A DNA stretch of 52,133 bases from Deltaproteobacteria bacterium (GTDB lineage Bacteria; Desulfobacterota; Syntrophorhabdia; Syntrophorhabdales; Syntrophorhabdaceae). Both the position numbers and the translations under genes were made by a program. The stretch lies in NCBI GenBank assembly GCA_022711595.1, contig JAKLET010000027.1, positions 1-52,133 of the forward strand. The letters are read 5' to 3'. This document shows, piece after piece, positions 1 to 8,025 of this stretch; the first letter of the stretch is position 1, and the number at the start of each line of letters is the position of its first letter. The notes beneath the pieces were generated by a model. The model was given only the letters and a program-made list of their open reading frames with translations. It was not told where the DNA came from and searched no databases.

Positions 1-2
1 GG

Positions 3-77
3 ACGAAGTGGGGAATGAACCAGTATATGAAGATGGACCGGCTTGAAGAGGAAGTCGCTGAAATCCTGAAGGCATAA
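3..77 (+). CDS. C-terminal end of an unidentified protein (partial)
   Basis: The reading frame that is open from base 3 runs for 24 codons to a TAA at 75-77 and ends in RLEEEVAEILKA, a charged helical tail. The 5' part lies outside the window, so the function cannot be told. It converges on the ExeA-like ATPase gene that ends at 130. The 52-bp gap between them shows no clear terminator hairpin. It is called a gene end mainly because the frame is open from the edge and the peptide looks protein-like; it could be chance. Confidence 0.4.
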   Translation, partial: TKWGMNQYMKMDRLEEEVAEILKA

Positions 78-129
78 CCGGACTGATGGGGTTGCTATGA
101 AAAGTGCGAAAGATTCTTGACACTATCCT

Positions 130-1653
130 TTATTTGGTTGTCACGTTTGCCACGATCGAGGCGATCCAGCCTGTCCGGTTACTGTAAAGGATGACCTTGT
201 ACCACTTCATGCCCTTCCGGTCTGTTCTTTCCTCGATGACGGGGAGTATCTCGCCGCGGACAATGGTGAGGATGCGGGGTGCATCAATATCGGGGGCGCT
301 TCGTATGTTGGCGGCATCCGCTTTTACAACAGCCACACGTTCCGAAACATGTTCCTTCCGGTTCTTCATTTCTTCTTTAAAAGCGGAGATCACGTCTTTT
401 TCAATGGTTTGATCGGAGGCAGAGGTCTGTGTGGCGGTTTGATTTTGCACGGTTGTGCCGGACTTTTCCGCTTCAGGTTCATTTGGGGGGTTTTCTGCCG
501 CAGGTTGTTTTTTTGGCTGCTCGGTCTTTTCCACCTCTTTGATGATGACCTTGTTTTCGACTTGCCTGGGTGAAGATAAAAGATGATATCCTGCGGCCCC
601 GATGAAGATGAGCAGGAGAATGACCAGCGTCAGGACAAGAGGCTTGATATACTGGAGGAAATATTGATCAAAAAAAGTTTGTCTTGTATTGTGAACGACG
701 TATTCAAAGGGGTTTGCGGCGGCCCTGTTTACGATCACCTGTGCCGTTTCGGCCGTTGATCTTGGAGACGGTTCGTTCGTTTCTTCCCGTTTTTCCGTGA
801 TAATATAAGGGATAGTCTCGCCTCTGCCGCTCATGGCATTGATGGCCTTGGAAACCTCCTTAAAGCCGACCTTTCGCGTTTTGTCACTGTATCCGTTGAG
901 GAGTGCCAGGTCGGAGACTGCCATAATCGTACGTGGAAGCCCTTTTGAATACTTGTGGATGATCTCGATGGCATCTTCGGCGAAGATCTCGCGTGCAACG
1001 TCGAGGCCGGCCTTGTTGAGTCGATAACGTATGAGCTCGCGGGTTTCTTCGAAACGCAGAGGGGTGAAGTAATACCGTACGGGTAGCCTCTGCCAGAATT
1101 CCGGCATCTCCTGGAGGGTGTCCCAGAGGGCTTTTTGACCTGAGAGTATAAAAGTGTGGAGGTATTCATTGTTGTGGGTGAGGTTGATGAGGACCCGCAG
1201 TTCCTGCAGGACGTTCCTTGTGTCGCAGAGCATCTGTCCCTCATCGATGACGATGATGCTCTTTCCGCCCTCCTTCTTTACCTCGGTGAGGGCATCTTTC
1301 AGAATGGTGAGATTCTTCAATTTATCGTCTGACGGCATTTCGCCGGTGATGAGCCCTGTTATCTGGCCTATCATCTGGTCCGACGTCAGGGTGGGGTGGT
1401 CGACAAAGGCGCAGCGGAAATTCCTGCCGTGTTCCTCTTTCATGTCTTCAATGAGTTTGAGGAGGATCGTTGTTTTCCCGAGCCCGGCGTCTTCCGAAGC
1501 GACAAGCACGCCGCCCTTGTTGGTGTTTATCGCGTATTTGAGTCTTTCGAAACACTCGAAATATTGGCCCGTTACGCACATCATCTTCCCGTCCGGCGCA
1601 AGCAGGAAAGGATGCTGCGTGAGACCCCAGTATCTAAGATATTCTTCGTTCAT
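130..1653 (-). CDS. ExeA/GspA-like AAA ATPase with membrane anchor and C-terminal SH3 domain
   Basis: A 507-residue protein. Residues 1-280 are an ExeA-type AAA domain. The P-loop is EDAGLGKTT (about 54-62; the usual first Gly is Glu), Walker B is IIVIDE (133-138) and a sensor-like stretch LHTFILSGQ follows. One transmembrane helix lies at about 338-359. A low-complexity Pro/Glu/Thr/Gln linker (about 375-425) leads to a bacterial SH3-like domain (about 440-505, NIRSAPD...GWI). In type II secretion, ExeA uses ATP to help insert the secretin, and its periplasmic part binds peptidoglycan. Here the SH3 domain would play the wall-binding part. No secretion genes are visible nearby. The start overlaps the stop of the upstream nuclease-fold gene in an ATGA (1650-1653), so the two are probably translationally coupled. 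The family call is fairly safe; the partner system is unknown. Confidence 0.85.
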   Translation of the reverse strand: MNEEYLRYWGLTQHPFLLAPDGKMMCVTGQYFECFERLKYAINTNKGGVLVASEDAGLGKTTILLKLIEDMKEEHGRNFRCAFVDHPTLTSDQMIGQITGLITGEMPSDDKLKNLTILKDALTEVKKEGGKSIIVIDEGQMLCDTRNVLQELRVLINLTHNNEYLHTFILSGQKALWDTLQEMPEFWQRLPVRYYFTPLRFEETRELIRYRLNKAGLDVAREIFAEDAIEIIHKYSKGLPRTIMAVSDLALLNGYSDKTRKVGFKEVSKAINAMSGRGETIPYIITEKREETNEPSPRSTAETAQVIVNRAAANPFEYVVHNTRQTFFDQYFLQYIKPLVLTLVILLLIFIGAAGYHLLSSPRQVENKVIIKEVEKTEQPKKQPAAENPPNEPEAEKSGTTVQNQTATQTSASDQTIEKDVISAFKEEMKNRKEHVSERVAVVKADAANIRSAPDIDAPRILTIVRGEILPVIEERTDRKGMKWYKVILYSNRTGWIASIVANVTTK

Positions 1654-2270
1654 GGCTTGCAGACCTTACAAGGTATGTAACCGACCTTTATGGCATCGCT
1701 CCTGTTATGGAAAATTATTTTACTTTTTTCAGGTATTTTTTCAACGGCCTTGCATGAGGGCCTGTGAAAAGCCTGTGTACGCTTGTTGCCGATATAGACC
1801 TCTTCCGTGTCCTTCTTTTTTTCCTGCCAGATGCCCTTGTCGGAATCTATCGCCTTTTTTTCCGCTCCAAGGAGGATGTCTTTGTACTTTATGTTCGGTT
1901 CCGAGATGTGTGCCTTTGCGCAGCCGTTCTTTATCAGCTCGGCGTTAATGAAGGTTTTCTTGACATAGACGTAGGCAAGGGTGTTTCCTTGGGGGTCTTT
2001 TTTCTGCACGTCGAATTCGAGCCTTACCTTTTTCATAAAGACGAGTTTTTTGTTGGATCGCACGGCCTCTTTCGCGTAGAATTCGGATCCGCCTTCCTTC
2101 CTGTTGAGGTCAGGGGCCTGCACCCCGATGTATTTGACGATCTCTCCCGAGTCAAGCTCGACCGTATTGCCGTCAATGATCTTTTTAACAACATAATCTT
2201 TTGCGATCACATTTCCCGAGGAAAAGACCAGCGCCAGGAATAGTGCGAGGGCAATGAATTTTTTGTGCAT
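1650..2270 (-). CDS. Secreted SNase-fold protein with degenerate active site and Ada-like zinc domain
   Basis: A 206-residue protein with an N-terminal signal peptide (about 1-23, hydrophobic core then VIA-K). Residues 25-150 follow the thermonuclease (SNase) fold, with IIDGNTVEL, YIGVQAPD and the LAYVYV strand in order. The C-terminal 45 residues match the Ada metal-binding pattern, with H169, C173, C201 and C204 placed to bind one metal. Aligned by eye to Staphylococcus aureus nuclease, Arg35, Glu43 and Arg87 become K46, D54 and N96, and the calcium ligands Asp21 and Asp40 become N35 and Q51. Nuclease activity is therefore doubtful, and a binding role is more likely. It is the first gene of a two-gene operon with the ExeA-like ATPase. 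A TTTAAC-17-TAGAAT promoter lies only 10 bp before the ATG and no Shine-Dalgarno is seen. Confidence 0.85.
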   Translation of the reverse strand: MHKKFIALALFLALVFSSGNVIAKDYVVKKIIDGNTVELDSGEIVKYIGVQAPDLNRKEGGSEFYAKEAVRSNKKLVFMKKVRLEFDVQKKDPQGNTLAYVYVKKTFINAELIKNGCAKAHISEPNIKYKDILLGAEKKAIDSDKGIWQEKKKDTEEVYIGNKRTQAFHRPSCKAVEKIPEKSKIIFHNRSDAIKVGYIPCKVCKP

Positions 2271-2280
2271 ATTGGAAATG

Positions 2281-2309
2281 ATTCTACACCATTTTGTTGT
2301 TGTGTTAAA
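2281..2309 (-). promoter_or_regulatory. Predicted sigma-70 promoter of the SNase-fold/ExeA-like operon
   Basis: On the minus strand a TTTAAC -35 (2304-2309) and a TAGAAT -10 (2281-2286) are separated by 17 bp. The -10 ends 10 bp before the ATG at 2270, so the predicted transcript has a leader of only about 3 nt. Confidence 0.5.
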
Positions 2310-2390
2310 GAATTATCATAAAGAAAAGGGGAGAATGAGCCAATAACATAGGTAAAAAAGGGTGGTTCGCAATACACAATGAACAGGACA

Positions 2391-2425
2391 AAAAAAGAAC
2401 TGCTCCGCCTGGATGCGGAGCAGTT
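2391..2425 (-). terminator. Intrinsic terminator of the beta-oxidation operon
   Basis: Perfect 11-bp stem, AACTGCTCCGC at 2398-2408 pairing with 2415-2425, with a 6-nt loop. On the minus strand it is followed by a run of seven T (2391-2397 read in reverse). It lies 26 bp past the thiolase stop codon. Confidence 0.92.
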
Positions 2426-2451
2426 CAGGGTGGTTCGTATCAGGTCAGGTT

Positions 2452-3663
2452 CTAGCCAACCTTGAAGATCATCGATGCGCCAGTGTCGCCGGCTGCGCAA
2501 CCTGCCCAGAGGCAGTAGCCGCCGCCGATGAGAACCATTTCCTCGAGCATCTCGGCAATGATCCTGCCGGCTGTCGGGGCCTGGGGATGCCCGTAGATCA
2601 GCGAAGAGCCGTAGTTGTTCATTTTCATCACGTCAATGTTGAATTTCTTGGCGAAGTTGAGGTCGTTGGTGGTAAAAGGATTGTGGCTTTTTATGGCCTT
2701 CATGTCAGTGATCTTGAGGCCGGCATTGGCAAGGGCCATTTCTGCTGCCGGAACGGGTGCAGAGGCCATGAAACCGGGGTTGACCCTGGAGTAACCGTAG
2801 GAAACGACCTGGATCTCGACCTTCGGGTCTGCGCTGAGCTCTTTTGCCTTCTCGCGGTTCGTTACGATAAAACCGACATTGCCGTCTGCCGGGAATGTCT
2901 GAGCGCCGAAGCTGTGGATCCCGCCCTTTTCTGCAGGGCCGAGTTTCGCAAGGCCTTCAGCCGTTGTCGGGGTAACACCCTCATCGAGCTCAACCAGTAT
3001 GCTTTTCTTTTTCGATACTTTTACTTCAGCGGGGAACATGTATTTTTTCTGGAACTCACGGTCATTTGCCTGTGACATCATGTACTGCTCGTAACGCCGA
3101 AGCACTACCGCGTCTGACTGCTCCTTGGTGAACCCTTCGAGTTTGGCGACGTTCTCGGCGGTCCCTACCATTTTTGTAGGCGGTGTGACGTTGGGATCGG
3201 CGTTGAAGTTGTCCATCATCCAGTTTTCATGCAGCAGTTCTCCACCGGGGCCCATGGGGTTCGGCCATACGGTGTGCGGGCCATTGGAACAACGGTCGGA
3301 CATGAGGCCAAAGCCCACATCGTAAACACCCAATTCGATGTCCTTTGCAAGCAGACTCAAAATGGTGGTAGAGGTTGTGCAGGCCTGGTTAACCATAAGA
3401 CCGGGTACATTCTTCTTGTTGTCCGTCAGCATGCCTGCCGCCCAGTTATGGCTGTAGAACAGGTATTTGTGGGCGATGGAAACACCATAATAGAGATAAT
3501 CGATAACGGTTGGGTCTATCTTTTTCTTCTCCAGAAACCATCTTCTTGCAGTTTTAGCTCCGAGTTCGATCGGATTCTCGTTCTGCATGCTTCCCTGCCA
3601 GCGGGTGAACGGGGTTGAATAGTAGCCGTTGTAAGGGATGTACACTTTTGAAAAAGTCTTCAT
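2452..3663 (-). CDS. Thiolase family protein (acetyl-CoA acetyltransferase)
   Basis: A 403-residue thiolase-fold enzyme. The nucleophilic cysteine is C95 in NQACTTSTT. The C-terminal catalytic set is present in variant form: SHNPFTTND in place of the usual Asn motif, H359 in YGHPQAPTAGR and C389 in AGCAAGDTG. Thiolases cleave 3-ketoacyl-CoA with CoA or condense two acetyl-CoA. The variant motifs resemble the SCP2/unclassified thiolase branch more than classical FadA. It is the last gene after the dehydrogenase and hydratase on the same strand and just before a strong terminator, which fits the final step of beta-oxidation. A strong Shine-Dalgarno (TAGGAGGAGG) precedes the ATG. The 143-bp gap upstream holds a GTTACGGA motif and may carry its own promoter. 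Confidence 0.88.
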   Translation of the reverse strand: MKTFSKVYIPYNGYYSTPFTRWQGSMQNENPIELGAKTARRWFLEKKKIDPTVIDYLYYGVSIAHKYLFYSHNWAAGMLTDNKKNVPGLMVNQACTTSTTILSLLAKDIELGVYDVGFGLMSDRCSNGPHTVWPNPMGPGGELLHENWMMDNFNADPNVTPPTKMVGTAENVAKLEGFTKEQSDAVVLRRYEQYMMSQANDREFQKKYMFPAEVKVSKKKSILVELDEGVTPTTAEGLAKLGPAEKGGIHSFGAQTFPADGNVGFIVTNREKAKELSADPKVEIQVVSYGYSRVNPGFMASAPVPAAEMALANAGLKITDMKAIKSHNPFTTNDLNFAKKFNIDVMKMNNYGSSLIYGHPQAPTAGRIIAEMLEEMVLIGGGYCLWAGCAAGDTGASMIFKVG

Positions 3664-3806
3664 GAAACTACCTCCTCCTAAATATTTGGTTGAATCTGGG
3701 CACCTTTATAAAACCTGCGAAGTATTGAACTTCCGTAACAGGCCATGTGCCGTAAGTTTTAAATCTTCCTCTGCTTAACAACATACTGATTTGCGGCATG
3801 TGCGGA

Positions 3807-4589
3807 TCATTTCCCTTTGTAATTGGGTTTTCTCTTTTCCACGAAGGCATTGATCCCTTCGCGTCCGTCCTCGGATGTAAAGGCGATGGAGAAAGAATCC
3901 ATCTCCAGGGTCAATCCCGTGGCAATGTTGGTATCCATACCGGTATCGACGCATTTCTTAATAAGGGCGAGGGCCGCTTTCGGTTTGGCGGCAAGTTTCC
4001 CGGCCCATTTTTTTGCTTCTTCCATCAGCTGGTCTCTCGGCACCACCTTGTTGACCAGACCCACACGGTATGCCTCCTGGGCGTTGACGTTATCGCCGAA
4101 GAAGAGCATTTCCTTTGCCTTGGGGAGCCCGACGAGCCGGGGAAGGCGTTGGGTTGCGCCGGAGCCGGGCATGATACCGAGGTTGATCTCGGGTACCCCG
4201 AATACTGCGTCCTCTGATGCTATGCGAAGGTCGCAGCATATCGTGACTTCACAACCCCCGCCGAGGGCGAGGCCGAAAACGGCGGCGATCGTAGGCTTTG
4301 CAATCGACGTCAGCTTGTCGAAGGTTTTCCTTGGCGCCGTCCAGAGGAAATCAAGCGTTTCAACGGCTGATTTTCCCATTACGTCCTTGACGTCGAGACC
4401 TGCCCCGAAGGCTTTATCGCCATTGCCGGTGATGATGATCGCGCCGATGGAATCGTCCTTTTCAAGATCGACGAGCGCGTCGTAGATATCGAGGTAAGAT
4501 TGGACGCTGAGCGGGTTCACGGGAGGCCTGTTGAGCTTGATGATCCCGATGGGTGCTTCCTTCTCAACGATGATCGTTTCGTAGGCCAT
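3807..4589 (-). CDS. Enoyl-CoA hydratase/isomerase family protein
   Basis: A 260-residue crotonase-fold enzyme, the normal length. Oxyanion-hole segments are AFGAGLDV (about 61-68) and GLALGGGCE (about 105-113). Both hydratase glutamates are visible, one in GGGCE and one in VPEINLG, so true hydratase activity (trans-2-enoyl-CoA to 3-hydroxyacyl-CoA) is likely rather than isomerase only. It lies 23 bp downstream of the 3-hydroxyacyl-CoA dehydrogenase gene on the same strand, consistent with one transcript and consecutive reactions. An AGGAGGG-type ribosome site precedes the start. Substrate chain length cannot be read from the sequence; short-chain crotonyl-CoA is the default guess. Confidence 0.92.
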   Translation of the reverse strand: MAYETIIVEKEAPIGIIKLNRPPVNPLSVQSYLDIYDALVDLEKDDSIGAIIITGNGDKAFGAGLDVKDVMGKSAVETLDFLWTAPRKTFDKLTSIAKPTIAAVFGLALGGGCEVTICCDLRIASEDAVFGVPEINLGIMPGSGATQRLPRLVGLPKAKEMLFFGDNVNAQEAYRVGLVNKVVPRDQLMEEAKKWAGKLAAKPKAALALIKKCVDTGMDTNIATGLTLEMDSFSIAFTSEDGREGINAFVEKRKPNYKGK

Positions 4590-4612
4590 GAGGGCCCTCC
4601 TTTGTCGATGTC

Positions 4613-5473
4613 TTATTTGGAATAGTCGTACCAGCCTTTTCCATTCTTGCGGCCCAGCTGGCTGGATTTCACGAGGTTCTTAAGGGCCAGCGGGGGATCC
4701 CATTTCAGTTCTTTCGGCAGGTTGTCGTAGAAATACTGCTGTACATGGAGGTTGATGTCCAGGCCGGTGAGGTCCATGAGTTCAAAGGGCCCCATGGGAT
4801 AGTTGAGACCAAGCTTCGCGGCCTTGTCGATATCTTCTTTGGAAGCGATGCCCTGCTCGTAGAGTTTGATCGCTTCTATGAAGTGAGGGACCATGAGCCT
4901 GTTGACGAGGAAGCCGGGGATGTCAACTTTGACTTCGACAGGCTCTTTACCGAATTTTCTCGTAAGATCGATGGTTGCCGCAACCGTTGCATCGCTTGTC
5001 TGAACGGCGCGGATGACTTCCACGAGTTTCATAAGAGGAACGGGGTTGAAAAAGTGCATACCCACAACCTTGTCGGGTTTCTTCGTCGCTGTCGCCATTT
5101 CAGTGAGCGACATGGACGAGGTGTTCGAGGAAAGGATAACATCGGGTTTTGTTATCTCATCGAGTTCCGCAAAGACCTTTTTCTTGATGTCCATTACTTC
5201 TACGACTACCTCCACGACGAAGTCGGCGTCCTTCATGGCCCCCATGTCAGTCGTGCCTTTGATCCTGCCCATTATCGCGTTCTTGTCATCGGCGGACATT
5301 TTGCCTTTTTCCACTGTCTTGGCAAGGAATTTGTCGATGTTCTTGATGCCGCCTTCAACAAATCTGTCCTCAATGTCCCTCAGAATGACGTTGTAGCCTG
5401 ACTGTGCGGCTACCTGTGCGATACCGTTGCCCATAACGCCGGCACCCAAAACTCCGATTGTCTTTATCTCCAT
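4613..5473 (-). CDS. hbd: 3-hydroxybutyryl-CoA dehydrogenase
   Basis: A 286-residue NAD-dependent 3-hydroxyacyl-CoA dehydrogenase of the short, single-function type. An N-terminal Rossmann motif GVLGAGVMGNGIA (about 8-20) binds the dinucleotide. The catalytic His is in HFFNPVPLMKLVE, followed by the family motif GFLVNRL. The C-terminal domain has the conserved NYPMGPFELMDLTGLD. It oxidises (S)-3-hydroxybutyryl-CoA to acetoacetyl-CoA or the reverse. It is the promoter-proximal gene of the dehydrogenase, hydratase, thiolase series. The upstream spacer (5474-5670) is AT-rich near the start and contains TTGACA and TATAAT-like elements on the minus strand plus a GTTACGGA motif, so control probably acts there. 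Whether it works in oxidation or reduction cannot be decided from sequence. Confidence 0.92.
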   Translation of the reverse strand: MEIKTIGVLGAGVMGNGIAQVAAQSGYNVILRDIEDRFVEGGIKNIDKFLAKTVEKGKMSADDKNAIMGRIKGTTDMGAMKDADFVVEVVVEVMDIKKKVFAELDEITKPDVILSSNTSSMSLTEMATATKKPDKVVGMHFFNPVPLMKLVEVIRAVQTSDATVAATIDLTRKFGKEPVEVKVDIPGFLVNRLMVPHFIEAIKLYEQGIASKEDIDKAAKLGLNYPMGPFELMDLTGLDINLHVQQYFYDNLPKELKWDPPLALKNLVKSSQLGRKNGKGWYDYSK

Positions 5474-5670
5474 ACAGCCCCTCCTATATATTTTGGTATT
5501 TGAAAAATTAAATTATTCACATGGCAATATATCTAACTATTATTATACGTAACGTGTCAACTGTTTTTGTCGTTTAAAGGCAATGGTTTTGCGGGTTACG
5601 GAGCACATGGAGGGATGCCGGGAAGGGAGGTTCAGAGGTGGCGTCGCAAAGGTTTAAATAAAGCGCCATT

Positions 5671-6579
5671 TCACTTATTTATCCCTGCAAGATGGGCCAC
5701 ACGTGTCTTCAGGTTGAGCAAATATGCCCCCTCAGGTTGCTTCGGCCCCGGATTGGGATCATATTCTTCCTCCTTGATACGCTTTACCACCGTTTCGATA
5801 CAGTTTCCTTCCATGGAGAGCAGTTCCATGACCCGGTCTCTGAAGATGTATGCCGCATCCAGGGAGGAATTGAAAAAATCCCTCACATCTGTGCCTGTAT
5901 AAACAAAATGATGGCCCTGGCAGAAGATGTCCACATCGAGGAAGGCAAGGCGTTTGAGGGAGTCGATATATGCGTCAAAATCGACGAGGAACTCACTCAC
6001 GATCTGTCCTGTTTGACCCCGGCACCCTGCGGATTCGGTGGCGACAAGGATCCTGTGCGAGGGAATGTAATAACTGAGCATGTCTCTTGTGTGGCCCGGT
6101 GTTACCATTACTTGTATAGAGAGGGAAGAGTCGATCGTGAAAACCTCTTCGCTGTCGAAGGCGATGTCAATGTCGAAGGCCTCGAAGGGGGAATATAAGA
6201 GGGAGCTTTCATCGACCCCGGGTGTGGACGCAATGAGTGAAACGGCATCCCGGCTCAGGTCGGTCATCAGTTTGACGGCGTTGGGGCGCGCAAGGATCTC
6301 TTTTGCCCTTTTTGATGCGCAGATCTTCATACCGGGAAAGACCTTTTTCAGATAAGCGGCGCCGCCGCAATGGTCGTAGTGGACATGGGTAAGGAACAGA
6401 AAACGCGGCTGCCTGTTCCCGAGGACCGCCCTGATATCTTTTTCGTAAAGAGGGCCCATGCAGTAGAACCCGGCCTCGAACAGCACAGGCGTGGAACAAT
6501 CCAGCAGATATGACGGTGACCAGGGGAAACCTGTCACGTGAAAATCCCCGGCTATATGCCCTGTACCTTTAAAAATCAT
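5671..6579 (-). CDS. Metallo-beta-lactamase-fold hydrolase
   Basis: A 302-residue protein with the MBL signature THVHYDHCGG (about 83-92), a second metal-ligand segment TPGHTRD and a late GHH, in the expected order. The usual bridging Asp before the sheet turn appears as Glu in VATESAGC, a mild departure. MBL-fold enzymes hydrolyse thioesters, lactones and other esters; the location between two acyl-CoA gene groups makes a thioesterase-like role possible but unproved. It has its own promoter (6611-6639) and a GGGAG ribosome site, and is separated by 197 bp from the dehydrogenase gene, so it may be a separate unit transcribed in the same direction. Confidence 0.85.
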   Translation of the reverse strand: MIFKGTGHIAGDFHVTGFPWSPSYLLDCSTPVLFEAGFYCMGPLYEKDIRAVLGNRQPRFLFLTHVHYDHCGGAAYLKKVFPGMKICASKRAKEILARPNAVKLMTDLSRDAVSLIASTPGVDESSLLYSPFEAFDIDIAFDSEEVFTIDSSLSIQVMVTPGHTRDMLSYYIPSHRILVATESAGCRGQTGQIVSEFLVDFDAYIDSLKRLAFLDVDIFCQGHHFVYTGTDVRDFFNSSLDAAYIFRDRVMELLSMEGNCIETVVKRIKEEEYDPNPGPKQPEGAYLLNLKTRVAHLAGINK

Positions 6580-6610
6580 TGATCATCTCCCGCATATGAT
6601 CACCGCGTTC

Positions 6611-6639
6611 ATTATATAAAAGCGTTATGCCCGGTGCAA
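6611..6639 (-). promoter_or_regulatory. Predicted sigma-70 promoter for the MBL-fold gene
   Basis: Minus-strand TTGCAC (6634-6639) and a perfect TATAAT (6611-6616) with 17-bp spacing, 31 bp before the ATG. Confidence 0.65.
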
Positions 6640-6750
6640 GGATTGATGCTATCATTCTTGTAATAACGGAGCGTTACGGAATAGTCAATGTGTATGTCGT
6701 TAACCACTATAAATCATTGGTAAACGCTCGCTGTTTTTCACAAAATTAGC

Positions 6751-6780
6751 TTGACAGGCGAAAAGCCCTTTTGCTAAGAT
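6751..6780 (+). promoter_or_regulatory. Predicted sigma-70 promoter for the acyl-CoA dehydrogenase operon
   Basis: TTGACA at 6751-6756 and TAAGAT at 6775-6780 with an 18-bp spacer. The leader is about 55 nt and contains a clear Shine-Dalgarno AAAGGAG at 6826-6832. Upstream in the same spacer lie a short palindrome TAACG-GAG-CGTTA (6664-6676) and a GTTACGGA copy (6673-6680), possible regulator sites. Confidence 0.65.
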
Positions 6781-6840
6781 AGGTTTGTTAATTGTTTCAC
6801 AATATTGCATCATAATATCGTAATGAAAGGAGAGTAAAAT

Positions 6841-7995
6841 ATGGATTTCAAGATTTCCGATGAATTAGAATCAATGCGTAAAATGGCTTATGATTTTGCA
6901 GTAAAAAATGTCAAACCCACGATGGAAGAAGATGAGAAAGAGCATAAATACCGCCCCGAACTCTTAAAGAAGATGGGAGATCAGGGTATGTTCGCATGTC
7001 TGGCCCCGGAGAAGTTCGGCGGACTGGGACTGGAAGAAGGCAATATGGCAGCGACCCTCATGGCGATGGAAGTTGCAAGAGTCAGCCCGTCATGGGGTCT
7101 CCCCTTCAACCTTCAGATGAACGGCCCGCAGAACGTCCTTCTCAAGTTCGGCAGCGAAGAGCTGAAAGAGCAGTTCCTTCCCGGTCTCATCTCCGGAGCG
7201 AGCGGCGGGTGCTTTGCCATTACCGAACCGAACTCAGGTTCCGATGTTGCCAGCATGAAGACAACCGCGGTCGAAGTCGACGATGGCTATGTGCTCAACG
7301 GAACCAAGACATGGATCTCAGGTGTCCCTTATTGCGGATGCGGTGTTGTCTATGCCATGACGGACAAAGCGGCAAAGCATAAAGGCATGTCGGCCTTCTT
7401 CATCGATTTTAACACCCCGGGCGTTGTCCAGAGGGCGATCACCACGAAACTCGGCCTCCACTGTGCCCCGACGGGAGAGATCTTTTTCGAAGAGGCAAAG
7501 ATACCGAAAAGCGCCCTTCTTGGAAAACTCGGCCAGGGTTTTGCCATCTGTATGACGATGCTCAATTTCACCCGTCTGAGTTCGGCAGCGAGAGCTGTTG
7601 GAGTAGCCCAGAGTTGTATCGAAGAGGCGTGTAAATATGCCAACGAAAGAGAGCAGTTCGGACAGCCCATCGGCCAGTTCCAGATGGTCCAGGAACAGAT
7701 CGGAAGGATGTCAGTTGAACACGAAGCTGCGAAACTCCTGCTTCTCAAGGCTGCGTGGCAGAAAGACCAGGGTATGAACAACACCCTCGAGACCTCCATG
7801 GCAAAATACTATTGTGCCGAATCGGCAAACTTCTGCGCATCTGAAGCAGTCAAGATCTTCGGCTCCTACGGGTTCTCTTCCGAGTACCCTGTCGAGAGGT
7901 ACCTGAGGGACGCAAAGTCTTACCAGATCGTTGAAGGAACATCCAACGTCCAGAAGATGATCATTGCCCAGTTTGCCCTGGGTTACAGGAAGTAA
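6841..7995 (+). CDS. Acyl-CoA dehydrogenase
   Basis: A 384-residue FAD-dependent acyl-CoA dehydrogenase of normal length. It shows the FAD/substrate signature CFAITEPNSGSD (about 125-136) and TKTWISG. The catalytic base is Glu in YQIVEGTSNVQ near residue 367, the position used by medium- and short-chain enzymes. It introduces the 2,3 double bond into an acyl-CoA and passes electrons to electron transfer flavoprotein. It leads an operon with a biotinyl carrier (30 bp downstream) and a CoA-enzyme activase. That company suggests an acyl-CoA handled in an anaerobic pathway, for example a glutaryl-, aromatic- or branched-chain acid route, rather than general fatty acid oxidation. The exact substrate is not readable from sequence. 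Confidence 0.93.
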   Translation: MDFKISDELESMRKMAYDFAVKNVKPTMEEDEKEHKYRPELLKKMGDQGMFACLAPEKFGGLGLEEGNMAATLMAMEVARVSPSWGLPFNLQMNGPQNVLLKFGSEELKEQFLPGLISGASGGCFAITEPNSGSDVASMKTTAVEVDDGYVLNGTKTWISGVPYCGCGVVYAMTDKAAKHKGMSAFFIDFNTPGVVQRAITTKLGLHCAPTGEIFFEEAKIPKSALLGKLGQGFAICMTMLNFTRLSSAARAVGVAQSCIEEACKYANEREQFGQPIGQFQMVQEQIGRMSVEHEAAKLLLLKAAWQKDQGMNNTLETSMAKYYCAESANFCASEAVKIFGSYGFSSEYPVERYLRDAKSYQIVEGTSNVQKMIIAQFALGYRK

Positions 7996-8025
7996 TAGAC
8001 AGTCAATCTTGAAGGAGGAAATTGT

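Noticed and set aside
3668-3850. A 60-codon minus-strand frame between thiolase and enoyl-CoA hydratase
   Set aside because: It overlaps the hydratase 3' end, lacks a ribosome site and has no protein-like pattern; the spacer is better read as regulatory sequence.
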